64,000 nucleotides of DNA, from the NCBI GenBank assembly GCA_031841125.1, contig CM063109.1:8594321-8658320 (forward strand), written 5' to 3'. The notes beneath the pieces were generated by a model. That model was given only the letters and a program-made list of their open reading frames with translations. It had not been told where the DNA came from and did no database searches. This document shows, one piece after another, positions 24,601 through 36,000 of the stretch (positions are counted from its first letter, which is position 1; the number at the start of each line of letters is the position of its first letter). The DNA is from Acanthococcus lagerstroemiae. Lineage: Eukaryota > Arthropoda > Insecta > Hemiptera > Eriococcidae. Made by a program: the position numbers and the translations under genes.

Positions 24601-27600
24601 AATATGCTACATTCAATTTAAATGGAGCACACTTGTTATTTGTTAATGCAGCATGCTTCAACATAACTGTGGTGTAAATCCAGTATCAGACACTAGACAT
24701 AGGCAGTGTTTGGAATCGGAACCGAAATCGAATCCGGAACCCACTTCAAATTCAACAGTTTCATGAGACCGAAACCAAAACCCTTTAAAATGCAAAAGAC
24801 CAAATTAAGACCTGAAACCTTAAACCCAACTGTTCGGTCGTTAACGAAAACATAAACCAAATATTTGAAATGTAGATTTAACTGAAACCATAACTGATTG
24901 AAATGAAAGCTCATGCCTGCGTCAAGACCATAAACCAACCAAAGACGTTTATACTACTACACTAGATACCTAACTTCCGATACCTACCGTAGTAAATAAG
25001 CGTATTTAGAATTTGTGCGAATGTTGCATAAGCGTTCGCCAGTCACCGGTATAGTCATTTTTCCCATTTAAAATACATGGTGAATTACGCGTGGAGGTGC
25101 CGGCGTTCAAATTTAAAAAAAATAAGAAATTGAAGCGTAGCATATTAATTTTTTTAAATTTTCCTGCTCCCAAGATATGAATGCATGGTCTGTCAAATTT
25201 TCAGATCGTTTTACCCAGGAAAAATGTGATAAGCGCGGTTTAAAAATGACCAACTTCCCATTTAAAATGCATTGGAGCTGATTTTCTATACTCATGAGGC
25301 TAGCAGATGGGGTACTAAAACGCGGGGTGGGTGAGAAGGGTTTATACTACTAGCAGGCTGAAGTTAGGTATCTAGTGTAGTAGTATAAACGTCTTTGAAA
25401 CCAACTAAATGAAAAGGTCCCAATTAGTCAATCGTTTTCTGTTCTTCTTTGTCGCCGCTTGGGCGCTTGCAGCAACTTCGCGTCAGTGTATCAGATTTTA
25501 GGATTTTTTTTCAATTGCCAAAGTGAATTATCTCTAAAAAATGTTTGAGAAAGATGTTTTGAGCCCGGTGAAGTGAAGACCACAACCAAAACCAGTCCAG
25601 CAATGAAAGACCAAAGTAAGACCTTTTCAGTATTTTAAAACGGTCTCATGACTGAAACCAAAACCTATTGGCAAATTAAATGGAAGTTCCGAACCGAAAC
25701 CAACCAAAATGGAAACTACAAAGCTCAAAACCGATCAAAAATCAAAAACGAAAAATTGAATAGGCTCCAAACACTGGACGACACATCAGAGATCAGATAA
25801 ACATCATACATCTGTTCAAGCGCTACCTATTGGATATTTTTGTAAGTTTTATTTCTCACCGTCCAGTGTACAACCTCCTTACACTCTTGACTCTTGAGTC
25901 TTGACACGAATCTTTGGTTCTTATCGGAACTAATGAGATAATTCAGATACTTTTCGTATTTTTACCCTCTTGCGTATGTGTCAAGTACGTTCGATAAATT
26001 CAAGATCATGTCTACCTATTGACAAACTCGCCGTTTTAAAACCCAGTAATTATGCTTTCATATTTCAACTACTTCAATACTTTCGAACACTCGGTTCTTC
26101 TGTTCTCGCTCGTAGCCGTCGTCATCGTCGCGATTCTTGTGGTGCCATTCGTAGTTCTTCTGACTGCCTCACCTTTCTGCGAGATCAAACGCTTTAAAGA
26201 GGAAGAATGTTACCTGGACGAGCATGCAGTTTTACAGCCGTTTCCATCGCTTTTGGAGATGTGGAGTGTGAATCTTACTGTTGTGGTGCCTGCGTACAAC
26301 GAAGAAGCACGACTCAAACCGATGCTCGAAGAGTGTTTGTCATTCTTAGTGGAAAGACAGCAACAGAATCCTGGATTTTCTTTTGAAATCATAATCGTGA
26401 ACGATGGCAGCAAGGACAGAACGGCGGCCGTCGCTGCTGAATATACTCGAGAGCACGGTTCGGATGTAATTCGAGTCCTGAATCTGAGTAAGAATAGAGG
26501 CAAAGGAGGCGCAGTTCGACTGGGAACGTTGAGCGCCCGAGGAGCTGTGATATTATTTGCGGATGCTGACGGGGCCACCAAGTTCGCTGACATCGTTAAA
26601 TTAGAAAAAGAGCTTCAAAGTGTGATCCAAGTCGATTACACGAAGAACCCTGAAAAAGTGGACCAATCTGTCGCTATCGTTTGCGGTTCCAGAGCCCATC
26701 TGGAGAAAGAAGCGATTGCTAGTCGATCGTACTTCAGGACGATCTTAATGTACGGATTTCACTTCTTGGTGTGGTTGTTTACGGTGCACACAATCAGAGA
26801 TACGCAATGCGGTTTCAAAATGTTCACCAGAGAAGCGGCTGTTCAATGTTTCAACAATATACACGTGGAACGCTGGGCGTTCGATGTTGAATTGCTGTAC
26901 GTGGCGCATCGGTTTCACATTCCAGTGAGCGAAGTGGCCGTGAATTGGATGGAGATCGAAGGCTCGAAAATCGTGCCGGTGTTTAGTTGGTTGCAAATGG
27001 CATTAGACTTATTTTTGATCTGGTTTCGATACTTTATCGGTGCTTGGGACGTGTCTTTGGTCAGGAAGTGATGCGAAGGTGCATTCAGTCGTTTGGAACG
27101 GAATGTGATATGCGTTCAGTGAGGAGAAGACCAGTTCATTTGACGAGCTTCGAGAACAACGTTGCTCGTGATTCTTGTGATGCGCTACGAGATGATCTCT
27201 GCAGTCGTACAACGATTTTCATTTGATTCGATTCCGGTAGCCGTTTGGGCGAGTGAATGGAAAGGCTGACTAAATTGCATTTCTACATTTCTAGTTTATG
27301 GCTCGTAGGCTCCTGCGTCGATTCACACCAACAGGCAGGGTCTCCTGACAGCCTCTTCTCTGCATCTCATATACTAGATCATTCTGCATTCATTTTTTTG
27401 ATGTTTAAATTGTGTTCGTGAGATGTTTTTATTTTTGTGTACACGTTAGAGAATAGTGTATTTTAAATTTATTAGTGATTTGATATCCGATGTCAATATT
27501 GTTACTTTGTGCGATTATTACATCATTAAACTTTTTTAACTACTTAGATAAATATATCGGAATTGTTGACGTGTAGCATCAAGCTTTTATGGGTGATTAT

Positions 27601-30600
27601 CACTAGATGTTGATATTTTTGTCCCCATCTGAATATCTCATGAACCACAAATGCTAGATAGAATGTTTTTCGCAATTTTCTCGAGTCTAATGTGTTCCGT
27701 GATTTACGCGCATAAAATATGTGGAACCTCGCCAGATCATGGGAAATCATACTCGTTTTCACGTCATAGCTGTCCCAAGTGGTGTTTGTGTGAACATTGT
27801 AACTTTTTACATTTTTTCATCCCTGATGAGGAATATTGTCGTAGAAGACTGTAGGAATACGTTGGCAATACTAATGACAAGTGTTCTTATTAATTTGATA
27901 CTCAATGAAGCTGATTTTGGAAATCTGTGTTGTTCGGTCCTTGGGCATGGTCAATTTTCAACCAGACATCAAATTTTTGGAATCAATAATAAGTTAATAT
28001 GATTCAGAATTCAAGTTAGGTTATTTTAGGTGAGCTAATTCAAATGTTGGTCTTAAATTAGGGTCGAATTAAAACTGTAATTGAATTTTCGAACACACTG
28101 GCCCAAAAAACTCCTGTTTTAACTAAGTTTAATGTAAGATTGAATTGGCGTCCAAATGAGAGTCGGATCGAAAATCTAATGTGATATTCGAAATCAGTAA
28201 CTGAAGGAACTCGTATGTTGATAATTTGTTCGATACCTGTCCATTCAAGTTTCAGAAGTTGGCGGTATCTTTATGCCCCCCCCCCCTCGTTTGAGGAAAA
28301 TATGAGAAAACTAGACCGTTTGTCTTTTGCAAAAATTCTTTGCCTCGTGGCGATCTGACATCACGATAAAAAAAGTAAGAACCAATTTGTGAACATCCGG
28401 TGTAACTATCTCCTCGTATTTATGGAGAATAACGATCAAAAAGTGTCCAAAACATAAAAAGAAAAGATAATGAGGAAAACTATTTGCAAGATAGTTAAAG
28501 CTATAAAGTGATGATCACTGATGATTCTTGCCTTTGCATATACAAATGACTGCTCTTTGCATTATGTATGTTCATCACTTCCCTCTTCCCCTCCCCCATC
28601 CATCTCATAGGCTAATTATTCTTTTTATTTATCTTTTTTTGTTTTTCCTTTTTTGAGAATGAACTGATGTGCAAGTTGTAGCCATGCACACAGCTGAAGC
28701 AGCTGGTGGTTATGATTATAACGTGAAAATAACCGCCATTAAATATATTATCTTTTAGCTCGGTATTAGATTCTCGGTACTGATGCGATGCCTGAAAGGG
28801 TAGTTTCCGGTGCTGGGGGTGCGGTGTCTCAGGGGCCACTTTGGCATGGGTGCATCGCCATACGTCCCACTACACCATTAGATTAGTCTTTACAAAATTG
28901 TTATTAACTGTTATTGAGAGCTTATAGCCTGTTATCAAATCGTATAGTATATGGTTGGAATATCACAGTGACCATTTGCTGCTAGCGGAAAAGGGTTACT
29001 AATGAATCATTGGTGAATCTGGTTCTGCATTTGAGGAGTTATCTGTCAAAAGGGCCATTGTCAGCGATTTTGGTTTTTGAGAAAAACAACTTCAAAGTTT
29101 TCAAGCTGAAATACTCCTTTCAGACTGATTTAATTAAAAAATATGTTATTATAAAAAATGTTCACTGTGATTTCATTAATAGAAATGACTAGTTCATTGT
29201 TTAATTCATTCGGAACGAACGCGGACGAATTAAGAAAGGAGGATGACAAGGGCCCTTTTTAGATCCGTGGGAACATGGGTGTGGTGGGACATATTATGGT
29301 TATCAGTAGATAAGATAGTATCGGTGAATTTCATGCATTACTTTTCTATTTTGCTTGTTTCCATACATTAATTTAATGAACATGACCTGACCTTAATCAA
29401 AGCTGTGATTTCATAAGAATAACCATAACATATTGATGACCAATGTCCGAGTGCATTTTCTTGTAACATTGTTATAGAACAATACCAAGTCTGTAATCTT
29501 GTATATGTAGAAAACCATAGTAGGTTCATATCCAAAAGGTGGACATGAATTGTAAATAACATTTAAAACTGTAAAGTGAATGTTACATATCGGTCCGTTT
29601 GATCTAAATTTGCCGCTGTATCCTTCATTCAACGGTTATTCACCGTTTTCAGTTGACTTTTGAATAATGATAGCATAGCCACATTCATTATACCTACTAC
29701 AGTCATCATAATTCCGTCTTCCATAGACTACCGACAACGAGTATTCATTTATTTTCAGTTACATTAGCACTGGCCTTTGCTGTTGATATGGTACAATATC
29801 CGTTATAAAATCGTATAACTTATAATTAAAACCAGTCTTACAACGAATGTATCGATTCATGGTTATCCCAGTTCTAATTGAACTGAACTTCTGAGAATTA
29901 CAATAGCTTCAACACAATTTAAAATGAAGCCCCTCCTCGTGACGCTTGGACTTTCGGTTATTTCAGGAATTATCTTGCAGGAATGACCCCGCCATAGAAT
30001 ATGTTTCCGTGTATGTGCACGAATTGCGTTACTTTTGCCCCAGTACTAAATCACGCTGATTATTTTGTTGCAGTATAAAGTGAAAAAATGTATGAATTCG
30101 TTGGAGGACGTTACCAAAATGGTTTCGAGGGCGAGCATGTTCAGCGCGAACGAAGCAATCGATGAGGTGCCAACGAGCAATGTAAAATTCCTGTTATTAC
30201 CCGTTCTCCTGGGCACGTTGGCGCTGAAACTCACGTCCGGCGATCGGCTAGAAATCGTTAAAGCGGCAGGGATGTACTTTTGGGACTTCCTTAAAAGGTG
30301 CAAAGACTACGGCATTAAGGAGGACCTGGAGATACCGGCTTTCGAAAATTCAGAAGAGCCAACCGATAGCGCTGAAGCATCGTTTTCGCCGCGTAACGTT
30401 GATATGATGGCGATGGCGCGGCGGCGTGCTACTAAAATACAGCAGTATCGGGAACAGAAAGAGTTAGAAGGTCATATGTCATCCTTGAAGAAGGTCAGTA
30501 TGTTGAACTGCTGGATATAATTTTACCTTACACCTTGAACAATATCGAATACATACAGAATCCTTTTACCCTTATATTACTAATCTCTAATTTATGTGCA

Positions 30601-31290
30601 GCAATTTGATTCTCCGCACGTTGACGAAGAAATAAAGAGAAAATACTACATGTCATACATCAACTGTTACATCAACAAAGCTTTAGAGGATCTCGATTGT
30701 CTGATATCGGAAAAGAACCTTCTGACGCGTGTGAACAAAGAAAAGCCTTTCGGAGCCCCCGTATGGGATGACGAAGTGGAAAAAACTCGCAAAAACTACC
30801 GTTCAAAGCCGTTGCAACCGATTCTGATTACTCGAGACGAGTATCAGAAGCAGGTCTTCGGTTATGGTTATCCTAGTCTTCCAGTCATGACTGTTAAAGA
30901 GCTCTATGAACAAAGGATGAGAGATGGAACGTAAGTGTTCTTCGCTTGGCCGTAATTCACTCTCGATAAGCTCGAATTTCGCCCATGATTAAATTTACCG
31001 ACCACTTTCTCATTTAAACAGAATTTATCAATTAATTTTTGTTCAGAGAGTTTTATAAGTTCAATTAATGTTCTTTCAGGTGGGCTGCTCCCAGTCTTGA
31101 TAATCCCACATCGTTGCAAGGTTTCTCCAAAGGTGAAATCGAATTGCTGGACAAAAATGAAGCGGAAGATATTGCCACCGAACAGTGTATCGAGAAAGAT
31201 AATCCCGAATTCCTAGAACGAACCCGAAATATGGATGAGTATAAAGATGACCATCGTCGAGGTTGGGGTAACCGTTATAATCGAAGTTAA
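21616..31290 (+). CDS. IGBP1: IGBP1 / alpha4 (TAP42-like), PP2A-family phosphatase-binding protein
   Basis: Binds and stabilises catalytic subunits of PP2A, PP4 and PP6 in the cytoplasm downstream of TOR. Four exons join in frame: 21616-21744, 30074-30493, 30602-30930 and 31080-31290, giving 362 residues (human protein 339). Exon 1 encodes the start MEVDKSDF and an ISECFDEALRIFEEICNC segment that aligns with the first TAP42 helix. Exon 2 carries LLLPVLLGTLALKL, the MAMARRRATKIQQYREQKEL stretch and other helical-repeat segments. Exon 3 carries the family signature FGYGYPSLPVMTV, and the C-terminus ends in DDHRRGWGNRYNRS, like the RGYGNR tail of the human protein. Exon 1 is separated by 8.3 kb that contains ALG5. 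Assignment of exon 1 rests on this alignment and a matching phase. Confidence 0.93.
21745..23126 (+). other. IGBP1 intron 1, proximal part
   Basis: Begins with a gtaagttag donor. AT-rich, with T and A homopolymer stretches around 22585-22610 and 22830. No exon, RNA gene or clear repeat recognised. Confidence 0.5.
23127..24040. mobile_element. Decayed hAT-like element rich in aagcttaagcc words
   Basis: The left part (caggggttaagcttaagcc from 23127) and right part (ending ttaacacccc at 24040, preceded by aagcttaagcc) are loosely inverted. Both are dense in aagcc, ggctt and agctt words, a vocabulary shared with the complete hAT-like element at 48618-48963. The middle is interrupted by the element at 23367-23769. 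The ends are too diverged to fix exactly. Confidence 0.5.
23367..23769. mobile_element. 403-bp TIR element with simple-repeat interior
   Basis: The ends tataacaaggtgtctaca and the complement of tgtagacaccttgtata match. The interior repeats aagtttggaa and agtcaggaa words several times (23390-23480 and again at 23715-23740), so the element is largely a degenerate short-period repeat between transposon-like termini. The 78-codon frame at 23307-23543 is a product of this repetition. Confidence 0.7.
24041..24560 (+). other. IGBP1 intron 1, interval without recognised gene
   Basis: Contains a G-rich run near 24266-24280 and C-rich patches. Frames on both strands look coding-like only because of base composition. 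Nothing could be assigned. Confidence 0.4.
24561..24686. mobile_element. 126-bp MITE
   Basis: The left end atgctggatttacacca and the complement of the right end (atactggatttacacca) are inverted repeats. The pairing continues inward through gttat and attaacaaat words. No coding capacity. Confidence 0.85.
24704..25776. mobile_element. 1.07-kb hAT-like element carrying a nested element
   Basis: The ends cagtgtttgga (24704) and tccaaacactg (ending 25776) are inverted. Subterminal regions on both sides are rich in gaaaccaaaacc-type words. The flanking octamers do not form a clean 8-bp duplication, so the superfamily is a guess from the CAG end. No transposase recognised. A second element occupies 24941-25396. 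Confidence 0.6.
24941..25396. mobile_element. 456-bp element with 37-bp near-perfect TIRs, nested
   Basis: The left terminus (24941-24977) and right terminus (25360-25396) are inverted copies built on gtttatactactacactag and gatacctaacttc. The interior has no coding sequence. Its cleaner ends show it inserted into the older element at 24704-25776. Confidence 0.85.
26052..27071 (+). CDS. ALG5: ALG5, dolichyl-phosphate beta-glucosyltransferase (intronless)
   Basis: Transfers glucose from UDP-glucose to dolichyl phosphate on the cytosolic face of the ER, supplying the donor for the last sugars of the N-glycan precursor. A single uninterrupted 339-codon frame starts at ATG 26052. Residues about 14-38 form an N-terminal membrane anchor. 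The family 2 glycosyltransferase fold follows: VVVPAYNEEARL, IIIVNDGSKDRT, LNLSKNRGKGGAVR, LFADADGATKFAD with the metal-binding acidic cluster, then TQCGFKMFTREA and VERWAFDVELLY near the acceptor site. The length is close to other animal ALG5 proteins (human 324), and no frameshift or stop is present. It lies wholly inside IGBP1 intron 1, in the same direction. A functional retrocopy or complete intron loss would both explain the lack of introns. Confidence 0.96.
   Translation: MLSYFNYFNTFEHSVLLFSLVAVVIVAILVVPFVVLLTASPFCEIKRFKEEECYLDEHAVLQPFPSLLEMWSVNLTVVVPAYNEEARLKPMLEECLSFLVERQQQNPGFSFEIIIVNDGSKDRTAAVAAEYTREHGSDVIRVLNLSKNRGKGGAVRLGTLSARGAVILFADADGATKFADIVKLEKELQSVIQVDYTKNPEKVDQSVAIVCGSRAHLEKEAIASRSYFRTILMYGFHFLVWLFTVHTIRDTQCGFKMFTREAAVQCFNNIHVERWAFDVELLYVAHRFHIPVSEVAVNWMEIEGSKIVPVFSWLQMALDLFLIWFRYFIGAWDVSLVRK
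27525..27530 (+). terminator. Candidate polyadenylation signal of ALG5
   Basis: An ATTAAA hexamer 454 bases after the ALG5 stop codon, followed by a T-rich stretch. It is the best candidate I see; the cleavage site is inferred. Confidence 0.35.
27531..30073 (+). other. IGBP1 intron 1, distal part
   Basis: No exon recognised until the acceptor ttttgttgcag ending 30073. It contains a C run near 28276, a segment at 29034-29057 shared with a hairpin at 48986, and AT-rich sequence. Two overlapping frames at 28612-28839 and 29411-29632 have no recognisable content. Confidence 0.5.
29034..29057 (+). repeat. Dispersed repeat word shared with the hairpin at 48986
   Basis: Twenty-four bases beginning gaggagttatctgtcaaaag match the left arm of the hairpin at 48986-49062. 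It is likely the end of a related element, but the partner terminus on this side is not convincing. Confidence 0.5.
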
Positions 31291-33013
31291 TCGTGGGGTC
31301 AGTTGAACCCTTCAATTAATGTATTGTTACGTAACAAGACTGCATTTTTTGTTTCTGTGTATAAATGTATGATATATTTATATGCATTAGTTGTAAGGTT
31401 GTGAAAATGTAAATACTCCTATACTGGTATTAAATACCCTAACCATTTTATGTTCGACGGATTGAACTGATTTAATCTGAATCACGTATATCTGAAGCAT
31501 ACGCATAAGATATTAAAAAAACTGAATTACTGTTTTCAAAACAGCGGGCAAATTGTTTCTCGTACGTGATATTGTACACGCTATTCATTTGTATAGCTTA
31601 ATCAGTCCATAGATATAGATTGTTGCGAAAATAAAAGAAAATCCGCCGTTAAGAGTTGTTCTTGTGACATGAAGTGTGAAAATCTGAATTGCGAAAGTAA
31701 TCATTTTGAAACTGATCGTGATTCTGATGTTATGCGGCAGCATGAAGTGATTTCGAATCTTATGCCTTTTTTACGAAACTGAGTCATTTTAATAGTGCAT
31801 CTTAGTGACAAGAGATTTTATCATATACTCCAGATTTTCTTCATGTGGACATCCACCAGAAAAGGGACATACCTAGTTGTCGGTATGGAGTTAAGCGCAG
31901 CACAATAAACTAGAGTGAATTACTTTTCCAACAAAAGCCCTTGTCGAGTCTGCTAGGTAAAAAACTCGACGGAGAAGAGGAATTCAAACGTTGAGCACTC
32001 AAAAAGCTCATCTTACAGAAATGAGGTTTAAAGTTTACCAAAGTAAAAATGCAAATTTTGGGAACAGTGAAGAGCTGAAATGAAACGGGGAGTAGTATGA
32101 ATAGATCAGGCACTATCAAAAACGGGTAACCGCATTGAAATTAATCATCTTCATTACAGAGGAAGGCGTATTTATGGTAGGTCACTTAGTCATCATTCTA
32201 AACACCGTTTGAGAAAAAGACTTTATATTCCTTCTGTTTTCTCAAAGTGTAAGAGGCAGGACCACTCCGATCACAACCCGCACAGATTTGAAGTCATCGG
32301 AGAAACTTTTGCTGTCGGTGAGAAGAGCTACAATTACCATGATATGATGTATGACTTCGTGCGACAGTTTTTGCAAGGATCGATGGGACAAATTAAATAT
32401 TTTCAAATTGGCGTTTACTTCGATAGTGGGCACTTGTATTTTTTATCCTTTCAGAAAGCAGCAGATCGAACTCCATCGGTGTTGCCACAATTGTACCAAT
32501 TTAAATTCAGGAATCAGACTTTCCCAACTGTTATACCAACGTCTCAAGTGTGAAGATCCTCATGACTTCATGACTATGATGTCTGTATACGGCACCTATA
32601 AATTATGAGACAGGCGATGTACGTTCAGTCCATTATCACGGTAACCATTAAAAATATTGCACGTTTCTACTTCAAGGGAAAAATATCAGCCAAGATCACT
32701 GAGTGAACCCTCTTAGATCTAGTGTCTACATTGCTCCAAACTAGGATGACAGGGAAGATACTTTTCTTTTCCCAATTCTTTCAATCACCAACATATTCTT
32801 TCCCAAAATATCGCCAACTCAGACATGTTACCAACGCTCGAATGAAATATTTGATCTAACAGAACAACAACATAAAATATAATAACAGAAACGTGTTTCA
32901 ATGACATGAAATTTAAATTAAAAAAATTATGGAGATGATGCAATGAAATAAATATTGTCACGTAGCTGACGACTTGGAAGGAATAATAAACTCTTTGGTT
33001 CAATATAGCTTTC
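31291..33013. other. Convergent intergenic region between IGBP1 and COG3
   Basis: Holds the 3' UTRs of two genes that end toward each other. An unbroken frame at 32101-32553 on the plus strand sits behind an acceptor-like cattacag at 32152-32159 and has protein-like composition (for example RFEVIGETFAVGEK). I recognise no family and no ATG-led start. It may be a decayed gene fragment or chance. Confidence 0.4.
31630..31635 (+). terminator. Candidate polyadenylation signal of IGBP1
   Basis: AATAAA about 340 bases after the IGBP1 stop codon, in AT-rich context. Assignment is inferred from position. Confidence 0.45.
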
Positions 33014-36000
33014 TTAAACGCTACCCTTAACTTCTTCCAGTGGACTATTGCTCGTGCTGTGCTTCTTCGACAGAATTGTTGACGAAAGCAACACCGATAC
33101 CTGCTCCGGTGTCGGACAACCGATCAGTAGCTGATCCTCAGTCTCATACATCTCCTTCAGCACCGTTTGTAACTTGGCAAATGAACTAACAATGTTATTC
33201 TGAAACCACAAACACGAAAATTAATTGCATAAATAGCTGGAACTGGGATACTCGAAGTCCCACACTCGACTGGCATACCTTAATTGGTTTGTACAGAATA
33301 AACTGCGTATCCTGATTGGCAAGGTACAATTCCATTTTGTTCAACAACATAGGGATGGTCGATTTAACTTTTTTCACGCACTCCCGCCCCATTTTCTGCA
33401 CGTGATCTGGCTTACCAAATGGCTCCTCTTTGATAAGCGTTGTCTTACCGAAGGCTTTATGCTCTTGAATCTACAAAACAAACAAAGCTGTAGAATTCGA
33501 AATTCAAACGAACCTAACAATCAACAATGTTCTTATTCTTCACCTGCTCCATAAATATGATCATCGGACCTGTGATCATTTGGGCGGCATAAGAAATGAA
33601 TGCTTCGCACGTGTTTTTCAATTGTTGGTCGACGATCTTACGGGAATCGAGGTAATTCTCTCGAAGCACCGGCGAACCATGCAAAATCAACTCGAGAATA
33701 GCGTTATTCGAACTGAATGAAAATAGTTTCTGTCGCTGCAGCAGTCCGTACGCTGTAAATCATTAAATACATTAAACGAACGAATCGTCCAACTGACGCT
33801 AGACGCTGCGGCAATCGAAGAACTGTTTCTACCAGCAGATTTTAGTTGGCTGAAGTCAATGCTCATTTCAGTTGCAGTGAAGTCCACGTGGAAGGGGGCG
33901 ATTTGTTCACGTAGTATCAATAAATGCTTGATTTGAAACAGCTGACCATCCAAAACGCTCTGGAAAGAGAACATGGAAGTTATTGCTCACAAACTCTTTA
34001 ATTCATTGGCTGGTCTAGAAGAACAAAGCGGGACATCAGGACTCGCCTTATTTTTGGAGATGATCTGCGCCGCTTCGCTTACGTTCTCACAACAGCAAGC
34101 GATCGCTTCCTGAGCTAGTCCTTGAAAAACGGGTTTTTCGACGCAACGGTACAACCGCGACAGACATACCAGCGTTCTGCGAATAGTCGGATACCACATC
34201 CCATGCAAATCTGCGGGGGAACTATCTATAATATAAAAAAGAGAAGTATTAACGTGCCCCGTATAACGTGACGACTGACTGTTTCATCGCTTTTCTTTTG
34301 CGAAACAACTGAATTTCGTAACAAAACCACTACATTAATCTGCATAGACACATGATCATAAACAGGAAGAAAATAGCGTACTTGTAGGATACTTAGAAAC
34401 ATGACTGCCGGAACGGATCGAATCCCCGCAAGAGCCAATACTGGCTAATGACAGTCTGGAATCAGATCGACTCAAAGCTACCGTTTCCTGAGCTCTGATT
34501 TCTTCGGCTATGTTCTAGAAAATGTTGAAACACGCATTGAAACCCAACAGTCAGTAAGAATGGCTGCCAAAGGTCGCAAGAAACATGAACTCACCTTCAT
34601 CATTTCCAGCTTTTCAGGATAGGCTAAATCGCCGGCCGAAGGATTAAACTGTAGTATGTCTGTTTTGAAGTAAACGAGCGCTCTGAATACCAGCCGTTCT
34701 ATAACATCACGTAGCAGCTGCTCGACCACGTTACCCAAGGGCTGTAGACTGGCTGAATAACGAAATTAAAACTTGTTGTTAAACCACTCGGAAGCAGAAC
34801 GCCGAGGGCGGTGGGCTTGCCTTAGATCTGTGTTCTCGGGAGGGGGGAGGGGGAGGGATACGTTACTTTAAGACGTAGCCAGATAGACAGTCCCTGAAAC
34901 CGAAAGCACAGGAACAGTCAGTTGGCAATCACATCCCTTTCCCCAGGGTTAGAATACAAAAACAGAACTGGAAAGTAACGTCCAAGAGCTAAATTCTCGC
35001 TAGCTCTGTGTGTCCCATATCCAATGAATAACCTTCATATCTAATCCTGACAGACATGGAGAGGAGACCCGAGATACAGGATCCATGAGTAGTTTCTGTT
35101 ATTTCCATGATTTTTTTCCTAGTGTTCCACACTTGTCTGTCATTCTGGACGAACACCCGTAAGAAATCGGTTAAGGAAACTCGCTAGCTATCTTAAAGCA
35201 ATGTAAGGAATTTCGTATTGAAAAGAATCTAGTTGTTTTTTTTGTTTTTTTCTATGAATACAGCTCAAAATGTCTGAAATGAAAGAAATTATCCTATCCC
35301 AAATACTGAAAACTTGTCTCATTATCCTTGCCAAATGCATCTGATAAATTTCATTTACACTATCTTCCTCAAATTACTTTTGACATATTTCACGTGGAAA
35401 GACATTCCAGCACAGAATAAAGTACAATATACCATTAAAAATGTAGAAGTCTATCACTCTAGTTCGTTTTGGCTCACTTTAGTTCTTTTCATTACTTCAG
35501 CACTGACTCACACCAGATATTGCTCACACAGCAGGCAGTCGTAAGCGACTTTAACATCCAGCGACAGAGCTTCAGGATCTGAGACAGACTGATAGGTAGG
35601 TAAACTGACAGAAAGGGCGCGTATCCGTTGAACACTAGTCCAACCTAAGCGGAACGAGGGTCGGCCTAGCGATTAAGCGAGCGCCGTTTTAGTCAAGTAA
35701 CACAACTTACCATTGTTCTGGACATGATCTTGTAATATTCCAACTCTTAAAATCGAACAGAATTCAGCTAGAGTTTCCATATGCTTCATGTGGATGATTA
35801 GCGGCCGCATAGTATCATACAGTATGGAACACATCGACTCGATGAAATTACTGGAAAAAAATGCATTTTCCAGTCAGACTTCACGCAATTCTGATTAAAT
35901 GCTTGCTTGCTAACTCGAAACAGATCACGAATAACATACGTGAATACAAAAGAAGGTTTTGAAAAGAACTGATAATACAGTTTGTCTTCGTCTTGCGACA

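Noticed and set aside
26210..26996. Minus-strand frames opposite ALG5
   Set aside because: Antisense of a well-supported gene, with no family match.
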